Origin: Bacteroidales bacterium
GTDB taxonomy: Bacteria; Bacteroidota; Bacteroidia; Bacteroidales; UBA932
Direction: 5' to 3'
Assembly (NCBI GenBank): GCA_017437755.1
Contig: JAFRXI010000011.1
Span: forward strand, 1-64,000
DNA length: 64,000 nucleotides
Shown here: one piece after another, positions 62,522 to 64,000 of the stretch
Layout of the letters: each line of letters begins with the position of its first letter
Position numbering within the stretch: position 1 is the first letter of the stretch
Made by a program: the position numbers and the translations under genes
Notes under the pieces: model-generated
What the model saw: only the letters and a program-made list of their open reading frames with translations
Told to the model about the DNA's origin: nothing
Database searches by the model: none

Positions 62522-62729
62522 CCGCACTCCTGCACGGAGACGTATGAAAGCGCCTGTTTTTCCGTCTCCGTGCAAGTATACTGTCGACATGGTTGTCGTG
62601 GCAATGGCAGGACGCGAGGCGAGCCTTTCCGGCGAGCTCGCCGATGCGTCCAGCCGCCGGATTTGGTATTCTCAGGCGGCGGTGCCTGCCCAACATCAGC
62701 CTACGACCATGCGATACTTGATGTAAGAT
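62522..62729 (+). repeat. Structured island repeat R, copy 3
   Basis: Hairpin a: tgcacggagacg / cgtctccgtgca (about 62531-62574). Hairpin b: ggcgagc / gctcgcc around 62618-62642. Hairpin c: ccgccgga (62654-62661) / tcaggcgg (62672-62679, one mismatch). It ends with gcgatacttgatgtaagat, shared with copy 1, and is followed 31 bp later by promoter C. Confidence 0.7.
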
Positions 62730-62760
62730 GTATAGTTTTCAAAAAAGCAAGCTATTTACG

Positions 62761-62865
62761 AAAATGTAAGGTCCTTTCGCGTCAAATAATTGTTGATCAA
62801 CAATTTAAGATTTGAAAATGTAAGGTGGATAATATAAATTCTTTGCATCTCTAGCTATATCTTTG
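62761..62865 (+). promoter_or_regulatory. Paired-motif promoter C
   Basis: AAAATGTAAGGT at 62761-62772 and 62815-62826, 54 bp apart; TATCTTTG at 62858-62865, 43 bp after the start of motif 2. An 18-bp perfect palindrome (aattgttga/tcaacaatt, 62788-62805) lies between the motifs. The segment is a near copy of promoter A. Confidence 0.75.
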
Positions 62866-62917
62866 CAGTAAGAATAGTATCTTTGCCCTATTGACAGATG
62901 AACTAAACTGTTCAAGA

Positions 62918-63628
62918 ATGAAAAGAGAGATAGCTTATATTGTTGCCGGCATGATGCTGTTGGCATGTTCTCCGAAGGTAACCACGAATTTCTCCTCTGC
63001 CTGGGACTCTCTTCCGGAAGATGCCTATGTGGCAGTACTGGGTCCTGAAAGTCCTGAACCTGAGAATGCAGAGGCTTTGGGCACGATTTCAATAGGTGAT
63101 ACCGGATTCACTACCACTAGGAATGGCTCGTATGAGGCTGTGTTGGCTATTGCAAGGGATCGTGCGAGATGGGCGGGCGGAAACGTGGTTAAGATCGATA
63201 AACACAAGACTCCTGATTTGATCTGTTCAACTCATCGCATTGAAGCCAGGATTCTTAGGGTCAGTGATGCAAAATCACTTGATTTTAAGATTAGTAATCC
63301 CACACCCAGTCATCCGGATTGCGTGATAATCTATTTTTATCGCCCTCCATCCAGCATAGGTAGTCTTGTTTCATATGATGTAAACATAGGGGAAGCGGCA
63401 GTGTTCAGGGCAAAGAATAAGTCCAAGGCGGAGGTTAAGGTTTATGAGGAAGGTGTCCTGAATATCTGGGCTAGGACTGAATCCCGGGCCGAAATCAATC
63501 TTCCGGTGAAACTCGGCGAGGAGTATTACATCCGTTGCACGGTGACGATGGGAATGATGACGGGGCATCCGCTGCTTGAGGCCGTTGTTCCCGATATGGG
63601 AAGAAGTGAATCTGAATCTATCAAGTGA
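62918..63628 (+). CDS. Lipoprotein under promoter C, unrecognised
   Basis: The product (about 236 aa) has a lipoprotein signal (MKREIAYIVAGMMLLAC, Cys17). Residues about 20-110 are mixed alpha-beta (YVAVLGPESPEPENAEALG, YEAVLAIARDRARWAGGNVVKI), similar to small periplasmic domains that handle cell-envelope stress. About 120-236 resembles DUF2846-like beta-sandwiches (CVIIYFYRPPSSIGSLVSYDV, EVKVYEEGVLNIWARTESRAE shown in part; YYIRCTVTMGMMTGHPLLE). Family names are tentative. It starts about 50 bp after the promoter C box and is followed 13 bp later by an outer-membrane-like protein. Confidence 0.6.
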   Translation: MKREIAYIVAGMMLLACSPKVTTNFSSAWDSLPEDAYVAVLGPESPEPENAEALGTISIGDTGFTTTRNGSYEAVLAIARDRARWAGGNVVKIDKHKTPDLICSTHRIEARILRVSDAKSLDFKISNPTPSHPDCVIIYFYRPPSSIGSLVSYDVNIGEAAVFRAKNKSKAEVKVYEEGVLNIWARTESRAEINLPVKLGEEYYIRCTVTMGMMTGHPLLEAVVPDMGRSESESIK

Positions 63629-63641
63629 ATAACTGATTATC

Positions 63642-64000
63642 ATGAAAAAGACTCTTATTGCTCTTGTGGTTTTCATAACTGCTTCCATTTCGGTTTCAGG
63701 GCAAGTCATCGTTACGTCGGACAGGTCGGTGTTCAATCCTTATCCCAAGTGGAGGATAGCGGTTCATGGGGGATATTCATACAGGATAGGGAGGACAGAT
63801 CCCAGTGCCAGCCAATTCGTGACGGATTATATTAAAAAATTGAAACATGGTTATTCGTATGGCGCCGAGGTCACTTGGTACTTTGGCAATACCTTTGGTC
63901 TTGGCTTGTGTTACGATGATTACCATTCGGCAAGGTCTGAATATGTTACTGGTACATCTGACGAAGGAGATAGCCGTACCGGCGAAATGTCTGATTGCAT
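63642..64000 (+). CDS. Outer-membrane beta-barrel-like protein, 3' end outside window
   Basis: Only the first 119 codons are visible. The signal peptide MKKTLIALVVFITASISVSG is followed by VIVTSDRSVFNPYPKWRIAV and alternating aromatic/glycine strands (HGGYSYRIGRTDPS, YGAEVTWYFGNTFGLGLCYDDY), the pattern of a small outer-membrane barrel. It is probably co-transcribed with the lipoprotein from promoter C. The frame is still open at the window edge. Confidence 0.65.
   Translation, partial: MKKTLIALVVFITASISVSGQVIVTSDRSVFNPYPKWRIAVHGGYSYRIGRTDPSASQFVTDYIKKLKHGYSYGAEVTWYFGNTFGLGLCYDDYHSARSEYVTGTSDEGDSRTGEMSDC

Overview
The window is bacterial DNA from a member of the Bacteroidota, most likely an uncultured gut-type Bacteroidales. 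Supporting signs are a SusC/SusD pair under an ECF sigma factor and FecR anti-sigma factor, many lipoproteins starting with short signal peptides ending in Cys, BACON-type and GLUG-type surface domains, an S46 peptidase, and repeated promoter boxes of the TAnnTTTG type that is specific to this phylum. Genus cannot be fixed from sequence reading alone. No rRNA, tRNA or CRISPR array was seen.

Layout. 1-26.3 kb is a GC-rich housekeeping part: a secreted EEP-fold phosphoesterase, a YeiH-type transporter, a large surface protein with a HESRH motif, a thioredoxin-like lipoprotein, galM-thyA-folA-SNF transporter in one tight run, mutS facing a glycosyltransferase and a YfhO membrane protein, an AT-rich MORN gene, Mrp ATPase, S46 peptidase, an EF-G-like GTPase, an XRE regulator and rnhB. 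Three copies of a structured intergenic repeat (called E here) sit at 3373, 11519 and 22372.

26.3-51.2 kb is a 25-kb co-directional run: ECF sigma, FecR, SusC with an STN domain, SusD, then exported proteins built from BACON and GLUG-like repeats joined to a phosphodiester-glycosidase (NAGPA-type) domain, two SGNH/DUF4886-type domains and a separate EEP phosphoesterase. No recognisable glycoside hydrolase of the usual PUL families is present, so the target could be a phosphodiester- or ester-decorated glycan.

51.2-64 kb is an AT-richer accessory island. It opens with a wrecked yefM-yoeB toxin-antitoxin pair that still has its TGTACA operator. A membrane-anchored TPR protein with a C-terminal LuxR-like helix-turn-helix follows. 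Then comes a shuffled array of Rhs toxin modules: two Rhs cores with zinc-metallopeptidase-like tips (HEYGH and HELAH), their exported putative immunity proteins, two orphan tip fragments, and immunity fragments.

Three promoters in this island share a pair of AAAATGTAAGGT motifs exactly 54 bp apart, with a TAnnTTTG box exactly 43 bp after the start of the second motif. One of these pairs lies between the TPR regulator and its neighbour. A second structured repeat (R, three copies, compensatory changes in its hairpins) lies next to these promoters. Together this looks like a self-contained, co-regulated Rhs cassette array with its own trans-membrane regulator. This is the strongest candidate here for an undescribed system.
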